Positions 18,908 to 28,542 are shown, counted from the stretch's first letter. The stretch is 64,000 nt of DNA from Anaerolineae bacterium (GCA_022841825.1 JALHQT010000001.1:1178001-1242000), one strand, 5' to 3'. Notes: generated by a model not told the origin, from the sequence alone. A program made the numbers and translations.

Positions 18908-18930
18908 GGGCGCACCCGTGTGTGCGCCCC
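18907..18930. terminator. Hairpin after rnc
   Basis: GGGGCGCAC (18907-18915) and GTGCGCCCC (18922-18930) form a perfect nine-base-pair stem with a six-base loop, beginning at the last base of the rnc stop codon. It sits between convergent rnc and msrB. No T-tract follows, so it may stop transcription weakly or protect 3' ends. Confidence 0.55.
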
Positions 18931-18945
18931 GTGCGGGTCGTCCGA

Positions 18946-19347
18946 TTATTCGCTCTTCTCTTGCAGCTTGATCGACACCGAATTGATGCAATAGCGCAGC
19001 CCGGTGGTATCGCGGGGACCATCCTCGAAGACATGTCCCAAATGCCCGCCGCAGCGCGCGCATGAAACCTCTACGCGCACCATGCCATGGCTGCGATCCG
19101 TCGTCAGCGTGACATTGCCTTTGTCCATGACATCCCAGAAGCTGGGCCAACCGCTGCGGCTGTCGAACTTCGTACCGGACTCGAATAAGGGCAGATCACA
19201 GCCCGCGCAGAGATAGGTGCCAGGCGTCTTGGTGTTCACATAATCACCGGTAAAGGCACGCTCTGTCGCATGTTCTCTAAGCACCGAATACTGCTGCGGC
19301 GTTAACTCGGCGCGCCACTCGGCATCCGTCTTATTGATCTTGTCCAC
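18946..19347 (-). CDS. msrB: Peptide-methionine (R)-S-oxide reductase
   Basis: A 133-residue MsrB that reduces methionine-R-sulfoxide in oxidised proteins. Two CxxC pairs (CAGC, CARC) bind zinc, and the catalytic cysteine is in RYCINS. GYVNTKTPGTYLC-type and SGWPSFW segments are family hallmarks. The start is decided by the ribosome site: GGAGGA lies seven bases before GTG 19347, whereas the longer frame from GTG 19362 would place that site inside the gene. It is a single-domain, cytoplasmic form, not fused to MsrA. Confidence 0.93.
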   Translation of the reverse strand: MDKINKTDAEWRAELTPQQYSVLREHATERAFTGDYVNTKTPGTYLCAGCDLPLFESGTKFDSRSGWPSFWDVMDKGNVTLTTDRSHGMVRVEVSCARCGGHLGHVFEDGPRDTTGLRYCINSVSIKLQEKSE

Positions 19348-19415
19348 TGCAATGTCCTCCACTGATTGTCCTTTTCTAAGACGAATTATGCCATCAACGT
19401 CTTACGCTGCGATTA

Positions 19416-22013
19416 CTATCCACCGCCTCCAGCGCCCGCTCCGAGCGTGGGCGCACCCAGTGAGTTGAAATTGCCCGCGAGCAGCGAGAAATCCTGCAGC
19501 GTAATGCCGTTATCCAGATTGAAGTCCGCGCGCGAGTCATAGTTCGTCGCGCCCTGTGCCAGGTTGAAAGTGGTCGCCAGAATCGAGAAGTCGTTCAATG
19601 CGACCTGGTTGTCATTGTTGGCATCCCCCTCCCGCAGCATGCCAAAGGCGACACTGTTCGTGCCGATCGACAGTACGACGGTCACCCTCTCCGCGAGGGA
19701 ACGGACATTCTTGATACGAATTTCATAGCTGCCAGGGGACAACTGCGTGGATGTGTAGCTGAACGCGCCCATCTGGTCTGTCGTCACGGTCTCAGTGATG
19801 ATCGCGCCGCCGCCCGTCGGCATAATCTCCAGGGTCAGTGGGATGCTCCAGCGCGCGTTCGGTGCTGCCGGACGACCTGCGAGCTGCACACTGCCGTTGA
19901 TGGTGATAGTCGGCGGCGGGGTCGTAGTCGATACATTGAGCGTCATGCTGGCTGCGCTTGCAGCGGGTCCCGCCGGGTCAATCGCACTGCCCGTATATGA
20001 ACCGACGACGAAATAGTAGGTCGTACCTGCCGTCGCATCGAACTGTATGGAAGACGTCTGCGCCCCGTTTGCATCGTCATTGCAGGCGACGGAGGCAAAG
20101 CTGCCGGGTGCGCCAGTGAAGAGTCCCAGGACCGTATCGTAGTTGCTGCCCACCGTCGTCGCGGTAACCACCTGATTATACGTCGGCGTGTAACTGAACC
20201 AGACGGTATTCGTCGCCAGCACACAGAGACTGGGTTCGTCGCGTGTCACAAACGCGCCCAGCACAGACTGGGTGTTCGTGTAACTCAGTGTCGTGATAGG
20301 CGTCGGGGTGCCAGGGGTGTCGTTCGGCACCAGTGTGCGCAGCCCCGTGCCCAGCAGTGCCGTATTCGCCTCGACAATGCCCCATCCGGATGCCACATCA
20401 TAGCCCGGCGTATGAGTGTCAAGTGCTGCCTGCATCAGACGCTGACGAACGGCATCCGCCGTCCAACCCGGATTCTGCGACAGGACAAGCCCCGCCACGC
20501 CAGCGACAATGGGCGTCGCGCCGCTGGTACCATTGAAATAAACATAGTCCGCGTTTTCATAGCCATCCGCACCCGTTACGTCAGTCGTCGCCAGGCTGTG
20601 CCCAGGTGCGGTGATACCGACTTCGCTCCCCCAGTTGTTGCCCCATCCCTCAAAGTTGTTGCAGACATTACTGCTCGGCGTCTTCGGCTGTGCACACCAG
20701 TTGCTCGCGCCAACTGCCACGAAGCCAGGCAGCAAAGAGGCTAAACTGGCGGGATACGCAACCTCTGCCTGATAGTTGTTGCCCGCAGCAACCGCAACAA
20801 ATGCCCCCAAGCCGCCACGCCCGTTGAGGACAGCGTTGCGAAAGGCGTTCGTCACGCTGCTGGATGGCGTCTGTCCCCAGCTATTGCTCAAGATCGCCGC
20901 GCCGTTGTTGACCGCCCAGTTGATGGCGTTCGTCGTGATCGACACACTACCGATCAGCTGAACCGTACTGCCGACCAATTCGCTGCGGAAGATGCGGATC
21001 GGCATGATACGACATTGGCGGCACGTCCCGGCAACGCCCAGGTTATTCGCGCTCGAGGCGCCCACGATCCCCGCGACCGCCGTGCCATGCCCATCTTCCT
21101 GACGAGTGATTGCGGTGTCAAACGGGCTGGGATCATTGTCGCCAGTCACCGAATCAAAGGGCGCGACGATCTTCGCTGCCAGATCGGGGTGACCGATTTG
21201 TACACCGTCGTCGAGGACGGCGATGATGATGCTCGAAGATCCCTCGGTGATGCCCCATGCCTGGGTCGCGCGAATATCAGCGCCCGGAGATGAACCGGCG
21301 AATTGCCCGGTATTTTGAAGAAACCATTGAAAGCCAAAGAACGTGTCGTTCGGGACATTCATCCGCGTCGAAACATCGGAGAGTGGTTGTGATTGCGGCT
21401 CGCCGCTGCGATCAAACAGCGTATAGAAGTTCGGCTCGCCATAAAGTGCCACATCTTCTTCCTCGTAGCGATTTGCCATCGCCAGGGCATCCACGCCCGC
21501 TGATCTGATGACGCGCAGAATGTACACGTCCGCGCCAAGCATCCCGACAACCTGGACGCCATTGCGAGCATTATAGGCGTCCACCACATCCCTTGGGGTG
21601 CCCGGTGGAAAACCAGCGATGAATTCATCTGTAACGACCAGATCAAATTCAGCCAAACGATAAACCGGATTCGACCAGATGACGTTGAGATCTCGCGTCG
21701 TCTCGACCGACTGTGCCAGCCGCACCGCACCGTTCGGATCGATGCCCCCTGCGGGCATCAGAACGAAGTTGTCACCCGCAAAGGCGGCAGGGCTGGACAC
21801 AGGTGCTCCATCCAGCAGTTCGCCGAAGCGTGTCTGCGCCTGAGCAATGGCTTCCGGACGTGCGAACTGCACCGCAATCACGTCGGGCACGACTTCTAGC
21901 GGGATACGTTCGCCATCCGCGTAATAGAAACCGTTGAATTGCGCTGAAACGGAGGTCGTAAACAGTGCAGCGAACAGACCAGCCATCAACCCGCGCAAAA
22001 GACGAGAAATCAT
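19416..22013 (-). CDS. Secreted S8 (subtilisin) protease with PPC-like and dockerin-like domains
   Basis: An 865-residue exported serine protease. Residues 1-24 are a signal peptide; 25-240 a prodomain like that of fervidolysin-type subtilases. The catalytic triad is Asp268 (AVLDDGV), His309 (DGHGTAVAG) and Ser497 (GTSGATP). Residues about 565-690 resemble a bacterial pre-peptidase (PPC) beta domain; a carboxypeptidase-like beta module follows. The C-terminus carries two dockerin-like repeats (DANNDNQVALNDFSIL and a second ending in LQDFSLLAGNF), then a Gly-rich tail. ATG 22013 has GGGAG upstream. It probably degrades extracellular protein; the partner for the dockerin module is unknown. Confidence 0.92.
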   Translation of the reverse strand: MISRLLRGLMAGLFAALFTTSVSAQFNGFYYADGERIPLEVVPDVIAVQFARPEAIAQAQTRFGELLDGAPVSSPAAFAGDNFVLMPAGGIDPNGAVRLAQSVETTRDLNVIWSNPVYRLAEFDLVVTDEFIAGFPPGTPRDVVDAYNARNGVQVVGMLGADVYILRVIRSAGVDALAMANRYEEEDVALYGEPNFYTLFDRSGEPQSQPLSDVSTRMNVPNDTFFGFQWFLQNTGQFAGSSPGADIRATQAWGITEGSSSIIIAVLDDGVQIGHPDLAAKIVAPFDSVTGDNDPSPFDTAITRQEDGHGTAVAGIVGASSANNLGVAGTCRQCRIMPIRIFRSELVGSTVQLIGSVSITTNAINWAVNNGAAILSNSWGQTPSSSVTNAFRNAVLNGRGGLGAFVAVAAGNNYQAEVAYPASLASLLPGFVAVGASNWCAQPKTPSSNVCNNFEGWGNNWGSEVGITAPGHSLATTDVTGADGYENADYVYFNGTSGATPIVAGVAGLVLSQNPGWTADAVRQRLMQAALDTHTPGYDVASGWGIVEANTALLGTGLRTLVPNDTPGTPTPITTLSYTNTQSVLGAFVTRDEPSLCVLATNTVWFSYTPTYNQVVTATTVGSNYDTVLGLFTGAPGSFASVACNDDANGAQTSSIQFDATAGTTYYFVVGSYTGSAIDPAGPAASAASMTLNVSTTTPPPTITINGSVQLAGRPAAPNARWSIPLTLEIMPTGGGAIITETVTTDQMGAFSYTSTQLSPGSYEIRIKNVRSLAERVTVVLSIGTNSVAFGMLREGDANNDNQVALNDFSILATTFNLAQGATNYDSRADFNLDNGITLQDFSLLAGNFNSLGAPTLGAGAGGGG

Positions 22014-22220
22014 GGTCGACTCCCGGATAAGTCCATATCACTGAATATTGATGATGGATGCAAGAATGCAGGCACATTATAGCTGCATTACGAGTTTCAT
22101 GGTTCGACAACTCAAGCTGCCAGGACTTAAGTACACGCGTTGACTGTACGACCCCGAATTTGTGCAGCATCTGCACATTCGGACTGGGCAAACATGCTGC
22201 GCCTCCGGCACAATTGCGCC

Positions 22221-23672
22221 ATGATCCAACCGACCACCTCACAGCGCCCGTTCGCCATTTTGCTCTACGCAGCCATCATCGCCTTAGGTAGCGCGTGGAT
22301 GGCGGTGCTGGCTGCTCAATCGCCGGGCACACCCCTCCACGACGAAGTCACCCATTATTTCATCGCGCGCGACTCATGGGAAAATCCGGTCTTCATTCTG
22401 GATGTGTGGGGCAGACCTGGCAACACGCTCTTTTACATGCTGCCCTCGCTCATCAGCCTGGGCGCGCGCCGCTGGTGGGCGGTCATCACCTGCATCATCA
22501 TCACCTTGACCGTCACGCGCAGTGCAGCGCGCCTGGGACTGCGCCAGCTCTGGCTCATCCCGCTTGCGCTTTACATCCAGCCCTGGTTTCTCCAGCTTGG
22601 CTTTACCTCCATCACGCAAATCCCTTTCATGCTCGCGCTCACGCTCGGCATCGATCAATGGATTACCGGGCGGCGGGGTTGGGCATCCCTCCTGTTCGGA
22701 CTCCTGCCGCTCATTCGCCACGAGGGGTTGGCGCTGACCGCTGTGTGGATTGGCTACCTCTGCCTGCTGTGGATGCCATTTGTCTCACGCTTTACGCGCG
22801 CCAGGCGAATGCGCCTATCACGTTCGCTCTTGCTCGCGTTGATCGCCCTGATGCCGATGATGGCCTGGAACGTGCTGCATTACGCGGCGCTAGGACGCCT
22901 CGCATCAGGCAATCTCCTTGAGATTCGCCCGACCGACATTTATGGCAGCGGCGACTGGCTGCATTTCCTCCTGCCCATGGTCGGCAGCGTCGGCATCATC
23001 GTATTCACGCTTGCGATGGGAGGCGCAGCGTGCCTGTGGCGCGAACGGCGAGCAGCGCTCATCTTTACACTGCCTGCGCTCTTCTACTTTGTTACGCATA
23101 CGCTGATCTATCGTTTCGGGCTTTTTGCGAGCGGCGGCTATGTGCTGTTCCTGCTGCCGATGGCACCGACATTCGCGCTGCTCGCTGCGTTCGCCGCCGA
23201 ACGGGTGCCTAGTTGGATTGATAAGCACTTGCCTCAGCAAATGAGTGCACGCAGGCGGCGCGCGGTGAAGCTGACAGGCGTCGGCGCGCTGTATGGTGCA
23301 GCACTGCTCTACAGCGGTGCAGCCATGCTGGCAGTTCGCCCCTGGCAGCTACAACCAAACGAAATTGCCGCGCAGCAGGCTGCGGACTGGTTAGTCGCCA
23401 ACGAGCATGTTGCGACGCCGGTCTACTCCACCCATACGTGGTTCTTCTGGGTCTACGAAGATCGTGGTAATCTCATCATTGCACCGGGCGGGTCGAAACT
23501 TGAGCCATCGGAAGTTCCGCCGGGCGCGTTTATCCTGTGGGACCTCATCTACGGGAATCTCAACGGTATTGACCTGGAGGTCTTGCGGACGACTGACAGC
23601 GGCTTCATCGAAGTTCAGCGCTTTTACCAGGAACAACTGATCCTCTTCCGCAAAGTGGGCGGGAACTCGTAG
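22221..23672 (+). CDS. Polytopic membrane protein, GT-C-like glycosyltransferase
   Basis: About 483 residues with ten or more hydrophobic helices. The first helix (FAILLYAAIIALGSAWMAVLAA) is followed by an outward loop with HDEVTHYFIAR, an acidic motif typical of GT39/PMT-type enzymes. A soluble C-terminal domain (from residue about 390) ends the protein. I chose ATG 22221 (MIQPTTSQRPF); an in-frame ATG at 22194 is possible, while a longer frame from 22140 lies in upstream DNA with no membrane character. The adenosyltransferase gene is convergent, eight bases away. Substrate unknown. Confidence 0.72.
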   Translation: MIQPTTSQRPFAILLYAAIIALGSAWMAVLAAQSPGTPLHDEVTHYFIARDSWENPVFILDVWGRPGNTLFYMLPSLISLGARRWWAVITCIIITLTVTRSAARLGLRQLWLIPLALYIQPWFLQLGFTSITQIPFMLALTLGIDQWITGRRGWASLLFGLLPLIRHEGLALTAVWIGYLCLLWMPFVSRFTRARRMRLSRSLLLALIALMPMMAWNVLHYAALGRLASGNLLEIRPTDIYGSGDWLHFLLPMVGSVGIIVFTLAMGGAACLWRERRAALIFTLPALFYFVTHTLIYRFGLFASGGYVLFLLPMAPTFALLAAFAAERVPSWIDKHLPQQMSARRRRAVKLTGVGALYGAALLYSGAAMLAVRPWQLQPNEIAAQQAADWLVANEHVATPVYSTHTWFFWVYEDRGNLIIAPGGSKLEPSEVPPGAFILWDLIYGNLNGIDLEVLRTTDSGFIEVQRFYQEQLILFRKVGGNS

Positions 23673-23679
23673 CAGATCG

Positions 23680-24234
23680 CTACGCCTCGTCCAGTTTCGA
23701 CCAGACGACATCCGGCACGCCTGCCTGTTGGTTTTCCCAGCGCGCCAGGGTGAAGAAAAAATCGGACAGGCGGTTCAGGTAAGGCAGCACATGCACGCCC
23801 ACTGCTTCTGTTTCGGTCAACTGTGTCACGAGACGTTCGACACGGCGGCAGACCGTCCGCGCAACATGGATCTGCGCCGCTGCTGGCGATCCACCCGGCA
23901 GTATGAAGGCGGTGAGCGGCGGCAGCTCGGAAGTCAGTTGGTCGATACTGAATTCCAGCCAGGCGACCTGCGCAGCATCAACGCGCACAACATAACTCGA
24001 ATTCGCATCCAGCGGCGTCGCCAGGTCTGCGCCAAGATTAAAGAGCTGGTGCTGTATGCGCGTCAGGTAACGATCCGTCGCAGGACTGGGGTGCAGGGCA
24101 CGCGCCAGACCCAGGATCGAATTGAGTTCATCGACCGTGCCATACGCCTCGACACGCAGATGGAATTTGGGCACGCGCCCGCCGCTGAATAGGCTGGTTG
24201 AACCATCATCGCCTGTTTTGGTGTAAATCTTCAC
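23680..24234 (-). CDS. Cob(I)alamin adenosyltransferase, PduO type
   Basis: A 184-residue enzyme that converts cob(I)alamin and ATP to adenosylcobalamin. The N-terminal KIYTKTGDDGSTSLFSGGR is the ATP-binding signature, and the helical core contains EAYGTVDELNS and CRRVERLV, with the family ending LNRLSDFFFTLAR. The frame is open from GTG 24246, but GGAG six bases before GTG 24234 and the usual family N-terminus favour 24234. No cobalamin riboswitch or other B12 gene is visible nearby. It shows that the host can use adenosylcobalamin. Confidence 0.92.
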   Translation of the reverse strand: MKIYTKTGDDGSTSLFSGGRVPKFHLRVEAYGTVDELNSILGLARALHPSPATDRYLTRIQHQLFNLGADLATPLDANSSYVVRVDAAQVAWLEFSIDQLTSELPPLTAFILPGGSPAAAQIHVARTVCRRVERLVTQLTETEAVGVHVLPYLNRLSDFFFTLARWENQQAGVPDVVWSKLDEA

Positions 24235-24401
24235 ACGCTGCTCCACATTTCATGTCTGATACCGCATCATTGTACGTGGAAGCTGCGGCGAAATGAACAT
24301 GCAGGGCGAAATCAACCCCGTTCAAACGGACTACAAATGTTATTTCGTGTGAAGATGGCGTAGACTCTTCGAATGAGCGTTTTCCCCCATTCCGTAAGAC
24401 T

Positions 24402-25247
24402 ATGACCGATCCAGAAACCCTCAAAGCAGCGCGCGTCCTTCTGCGAAGAATCGATGAACATGATCAGGCGGTGGCGCATGAAGAGGGCGCGCAGCGAGAA
24501 AGTCTGAATATCCTCGACGTCGTATTTCATCCAACCAACGCGCTCCCAACACTCAACTATCTCACACCGCGGCGCGGCGCTGCATGGGTCTCAGTCAATG
24601 CCGTAGAACAAGGCATCACCAGACTGGCAGAGCTGGGGCGCGCACCACGCCTGCTCTATTACGAAGGGCTGGTACCGCCAATCTTCAGGCAGACGCTGCA
24701 AGACTTCGGTTTACAATGGGCAGGTGAGAGTCAGATACTCGCAACTACAGATCTCGCTGTGCAGACCGCATCCGTGCAGCGCTATGTGCCCAAACAGGCA
24801 GCAGAGCCACGCGAGCTGGCGCGTTGGTGGAATGCCCGTAGTGAGTTCCTGGCGGGCGGCACTCAGCGGGAGACGGATACCAGCGTTATTCAGCGTATGA
24901 TGCGCCGGGTCACCGATGGTCAGGCGATTTACCTGCTGGTCGAAGACGGCGAAAGCCCGGTCGGAATTGCCAGCCTGCGCGTGCAAAGCGCGCTGCGCAG
25001 CGCCGAAATCAATGCCTTCTTCCTTGCCAGCGACGATCTGGATGCTGCGCGTGCCCTGATGGGCAGTGCGATGGAGTGTGCGGCGCAGCGGGGCTGCGAT
25101 CTCGTCTTCATTGCCGAAGCGCTTAGCAGCAGCGCATGGTTAGACGAGTATGCTTTCACGGCACTCGGCAGCGTTGTCGCTTTCGCGGCACGCATACCCA
25201 ACAAGGCAGATCCCAATGAGCGCGTGGCACAGCTTTTACACCCCTGA
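24402..25247 (+). CDS. Hypothetical protein, possibly acetyltransferase-like C-terminus
   Basis: A 281-residue soluble protein. Residues 130-260 look like a GNAT fold: an acceptor-region helix (PRELARWWNARSEF), then central strands YLLVEDGESPVGIASLRV and AEINAFFLA, and a helix before CDLVFIAEAL. The classical acetyl-CoA P-loop (Q/RxxGxG/A) is not obvious, so activity is uncertain. The last 32 bases overlap the next gene in another frame. It leads a tightly packed three-gene run ending in a methyltransferase, suggesting a shared task. Confidence 0.6.
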   Translation: MTDPETLKAARVLLRRIDEHDQAVAHEEGAQRESLNILDVVFHPTNALPTLNYLTPRRGAAWVSVNAVEQGITRLAELGRAPRLLYYEGLVPPIFRQTLQDFGLQWAGESQILATTDLAVQTASVQRYVPKQAAEPRELARWWNARSEFLAGGTQRETDTSVIQRMMRRVTDGQAIYLLVEDGESPVGIASLRVQSALRSAEINAFFLASDDLDAARALMGSAMECAAQRGCDLVFIAEALSSSAWLDEYAFTALGSVVAFAARIPNKADPNERVAQLLHP

Positions 25248-26007
25248 ATCCGCAAACACGTCCGTCGAGACGACCCTGAAACACTGCCTCTCCGAGGATG
25301 GATACACTGCATATAATCCGTTTGGGTTGATGCCAAGCAAGCCCTACAGGATAACCGTCAGGCTGTTCGTTGCGCCGCCGCGCGGCGGATGGGTGCGCGT
25401 GATCGGCGAAGTCCCGGCAGCGCTGTGCGCCCAGGTCTCCACGACGCAGGCAATCCTGGCTGTTAGCCTGCGCGGTGCGGACGCGGCGATCAACGCCTAC
25501 GCACGCGGCGAGGCGGTGGCGATGGAGGACTGGCTGAGTGCGAACAAGATCGACCTCCAACTCTCCCGTCTGGATGACGCGCCGCCACTCCGGATTGCCG
25601 AGCAGAAGCACATTATCATGGGGTTGGACGACCTGCCAGAAGATGTCCGCAGGATGGCACAAGGGGTCGACACTCAGCAGGCGGCAAAGATGTTCGAGCG
25701 GATGAGCAGCACGCTGATGCGAAAGGCGGGTGGCGATGCGCAGTCGGCGCAGGCGCTTTTGCAGCAGCAGGACGCGCCCGATTGGAACAGCGCGGGCGGC
25801 GGGCGCATTCGGCAGCTTGCGGCAGCGCTGGGCTTGGGTGATGGCTGGCGTGAGCCAGATTTCATCACGCTGCGTGATGCATACCAGGCGTCAGCCCGCA
25901 GACAGCGTCGCCCCGATGCGCCCCTACTGCCGGGCGATGCCGAGGCGCTGGCTGCCGTGCCGGACGCACTGGCGTACACGCCCGTCTTCGTGGGCAAGGA
26001 TACCTAA
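25216..26007 (+). CDS. Hypothetical protein
   Basis: A 263-residue soluble protein that I do not recognise. The N-terminal half is beta-rich (YRITVRLFVAPPRGGWVRVIGEV, AILAVSLRGADAAINAY); the C-terminal half is helical and polar (MFERMSSTLMRKAGG, QALLQQQDAP, then FITLRDAYQASARRQRR). The start is ATG 25216, inside the end of the preceding gene; a longer frame to 25150 would overlap it more. Four bases separate its stop from the methyltransferase start, which indicates co-translation. No function is offered. Confidence 0.6.
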   Translation: MSAWHSFYTPESANTSVETTLKHCLSEDGYTAYNPFGLMPSKPYRITVRLFVAPPRGGWVRVIGEVPAALCAQVSTTQAILAVSLRGADAAINAYARGEAVAMEDWLSANKIDLQLSRLDDAPPLRIAEQKHIIMGLDDLPEDVRRMAQGVDTQQAAKMFERMSSTLMRKAGGDAQSAQALLQQQDAPDWNSAGGGRIRQLAAALGLGDGWREPDFITLRDAYQASARRQRRPDAPLLPGDAEALAAVPDALAYTPVFVGKDT

Positions 26008-26010
26008 GCG

Positions 26011-26574
26011 ATGAGCGCCAAAGACCGCGCCCGATGGGATGCCTTCTATACCGAGCGCAGCAGAGAGGCGCCCCCGGAACCCGACCCACTGCTGCTTTCC
26101 TACACGCCGCCGCTGCTGCCCGGAGAGGGACGGCGTGCGCTCGACGCGGCGGGGGGTCCTGGGCAGAACGCGATCTGGCTGGCGGAACAGGGCTATAACG
26201 TCGATCTGATGGACATCAGCCGCGCGGCGCTGCTGCTTGCACAGGAGGAGGCGCGGCGGCGCGAGGTGCGAACGATCAACTTCTTCCAGGTCGATTTTGA
26301 CGAGGCGCAGCTCCTGCACGAGACCTACGATCTAATCGTCATCATGCGCTTCCTGTCGCAGCCGCTGATGTCGCAGCTTCGCGCGGCGACCCTGCCAGGC
26401 GGGCGCATCCTCTTCGAGACGTTCAATCGCGGGCTGCTCAAGTTCAAGCCAGACTTTAACCCCGCTTACCTGCTCCAGCGCGACGAAGCGTTGGGCTACT
26501 TCTCCGATTGGCGCATCCTGCATCACGCAGAACTCAGCACAACCTCGCAGGTGGTCGCCGTCAAGCCGGAATGA
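26011..26574 (+). CDS. Class I SAM-dependent methyltransferase
   Basis: A 187-residue methyltransferase. Motif I is ALDAAGGPGQNAIWLAEQG, with the acidic end of strand 2 in VDLMDIS and the strand-4 region in YDLIVIMRFL; PGGRILFETF is the motif III-like strand. It resembles TehB/thiopurine-like small-molecule methyltransferases but has no diagnostic target motif. It is the third gene of a compact same-strand run with two unknown proteins. Its stop codon abuts the convergent GT39 gene at 26575. Confidence 0.82.
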   Translation: MSAKDRARWDAFYTERSREAPPEPDPLLLSYTPPLLPGEGRRALDAAGGPGQNAIWLAEQGYNVDLMDISRAALLLAQEEARRREVRTINFFQVDFDEAQLLHETYDLIVIMRFLSQPLMSQLRAATLPGGRILFETFNRGLLKFKPDFNPAYLLQRDEALGYFSDWRILHHAELSTTSQVVAVKPE

Positions 26575-28542
26575 TCACGACCCCGGCTCTACCGTGATCG
26601 TCGCCAGATCCACGTAATCGCCCAGCGTCTCCGCTGTCCCCGCATCGGTGATGATGGCGCGCTCGCCCGTGTCCTCGCGGTACAGCCCAAAGCGAAGGGT
26701 GTAATCGCCGGGGGCAAGTCCGGGCACAATCAGATTATAGAGGTCATAGCCGACTGTGCTGCCAGGCGGTCTATCTGCCTGAAGTACGATTTGACCACTC
26801 GTATCGACAAGATGCAGAAAGACTTTCCAACTGGTTTCATCGGAGCGACTTACGTCGTTCCAGAGCAAAAGTACAGAGACGTTTTGATCGCTAAACGGAT
26901 AGCCAACAAGTTCCCATCCGGACAAAACACGTCCAGCCGCCTGCAGCCAAACCGGATGTTCTAACTCCGACAGATCCGCACCCGCCGGGCTATCAACTAC
27001 AGACGAAGGTCTTCCGCGCGCATGGAACACCCGCACACGGTATCCGCGTATGAAATACTCCTCGGCAAACGTGCCAAGTTCGCGCAACGCGGCATCGGCA
27101 GCCGAATCCTCACTTACGCCATCGACAAGGTAAACCAGTCTGCTCGTCGTAAGCAAGCCCGCAGCTTCACCGTACACTTCAACATTCTCACGCGGCAAAA
27201 CCACAAAATCGCCTTGATAGTAGTACTCAAATGCTGGATCTGTGGTTCCAGCCAAGTCAGCAGCAGCAACAATTACGGCATCTTCGTCATCCAGGCGTAA
27301 GGAGAGATTATGGCTCAATGCGCGCCAGTCAGGTGCTTTGGGATACCGCCCGTCAAAGTAGAAGGCAACTGAGAAAACGCCATACAGCAGGATGACAGCC
27401 GCGAAGTACATCGCCCCCATCATGCCCAGAAAAGACCATGGAGGAAGAGGGCGATGGTATCTGGGCAAAAACCAAAGAACACTCGATGCGGCAATGAGCA
27501 GCAACGCTGGCATAATCGCAAGTAAGTAACGCGCTCGAAAGACATCTAACCGAGTCGCAGCGATAATCAATAACAGCGGCAAAACGACCAGCATAAGCAA
27601 GCTGAGTTTGGATGCACGACTGCCACTTATGACCAGGGTCAAAGCGCTAAACACCAGTAACGGTACCAGTAGGACCCCACATAACCCCAGATCCAGCGCA
27701 GGAGTTCCGGGTATCTGCAACGTCCATTCGCTCACAAATTCAAGAAGTGCATCTAAGCGCGCCCGCTCCGCCGTCCCGCCGTAGCCGCTGCCCGCTAGCC
27801 GGTACGCCTGATAGAGCCAAGGGATGAGCAGCACGCCCATCACTACCGCCGACGCCGCAAACCCGCGCAGCAGCCGCCCGTCCCATCGTCCAACCGCGCT
27901 GTAGCTGTAGGGACGAGGCATGCCTCGTCCGCCGCCTTCTACATCCTCCCGTTTCTCCCTGCCCTGCCACGCCACCCACAGCACGTACAGCCCCTGTACG
28001 ACCAGCATGAATGCTTCGAGGAAGAACACATACAGCGTGATCACCTCGAGGATCACGTACAGCACCCAATCGATGCGCCGGCGTTTGTCCGCCGCGCGCA
28101 CCAGGAGCCACAGCGCGACCGCGCTCAAACCCGCCCAGGGAGCGTAATTGCGCACATCCTGGCTGTGCCAGATCAAGCCTGGATTGACCGCCCACAGGAA
28201 CGCCGCCAGCAGCGCCGCCCAAGCCCCCATGCGCAGCCGCCGCGCCAGCGCATACATCGCCGCCGCACCGAGCAGGTTGAGCAGCGCAGGCAGCATCCGC
28301 ATCGCCAGCTCGCTTTCGCCGACCAGCGACTTCCACGCCCAAAAGCCGAAGAATGTCCCGAACGGATGCGGCTCGATCCAGGCGAGCTGCTGCAAGACCT
28401 CGGATGGCGGAGCAGCCCAGTAGCGCACGGCGAACGCCTCATCGCCGCGCAGCGCCGACGCATCGATGCGGTAGACGCGCAGCGTGAATGCCAGCAGGAG
28501 GATCATTAGAAGCAGGAAATATTGCAGGCGGCGGGTGTTCAA
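26575..28542 (-). CDS. GT39-like membrane glycosyltransferase
   Basis: About 655 residues: ten or more membrane spans, with the hallmark FTLRVYRIDASALRGDEAF, whose acidic loop is typical of GT39/PMT enzymes, then VNPGLIWHSQDVRNYA. An extracytoplasmic beta-rich C-terminal domain (from about residue 390) ends in a jelly-roll-like sequence. The frame extends to a GTG at 28605, but that extension is encoded by an intergenic repeat, so I prefer TTG 28542; ATG 28506 is also possible. The C-terminal half is visibly AT-richer than the N-terminal half. Substrate unknown. Confidence 0.75.
   Translation of the reverse strand: MNTRRLQYFLLLMILLLAFTLRVYRIDASALRGDEAFAVRYWAAPPSEVLQQLAWIEPHPFGTFFGFWAWKSLVGESELAMRMLPALLNLLGAAAMYALARRLRMGAWAALLAAFLWAVNPGLIWHSQDVRNYAPWAGLSAVALWLLVRAADKRRRIDWVLYVILEVITLYVFFLEAFMLVVQGLYVLWVAWQGREKREDVEGGGRGMPRPYSYSAVGRWDGRLLRGFAASAVVMGVLLIPWLYQAYRLAGSGYGGTAERARLDALLEFVSEWTLQIPGTPALDLGLCGVLLVPLLVFSALTLVISGSRASKLSLLMLVVLPLLLIIAATRLDVFRARYLLAIMPALLLIAASSVLWFLPRYHRPLPPWSFLGMMGAMYFAAVILLYGVFSVAFYFDGRYPKAPDWRALSHNLSLRLDDEDAVIVAAADLAGTTDPAFEYYYQGDFVVLPRENVEVYGEAAGLLTTSRLVYLVDGVSEDSAADAALRELGTFAEEYFIRGYRVRVFHARGRPSSVVDSPAGADLSELEHPVWLQAAGRVLSGWELVGYPFSDQNVSVLLLWNDVSRSDETSWKVFLHLVDTSGQIVLQADRPPGSTVGYDLYNLIVPGLAPGDYTLRFGLYREDTGERAIITDAGTAETLGDYVDLATITVEPGS

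Noticed and set aside
23680-24400. Possible cobalamin riboswitch near the adenosyltransferase
   Set aside because: No B12-box or long structured leader is visible between the divergent genes.
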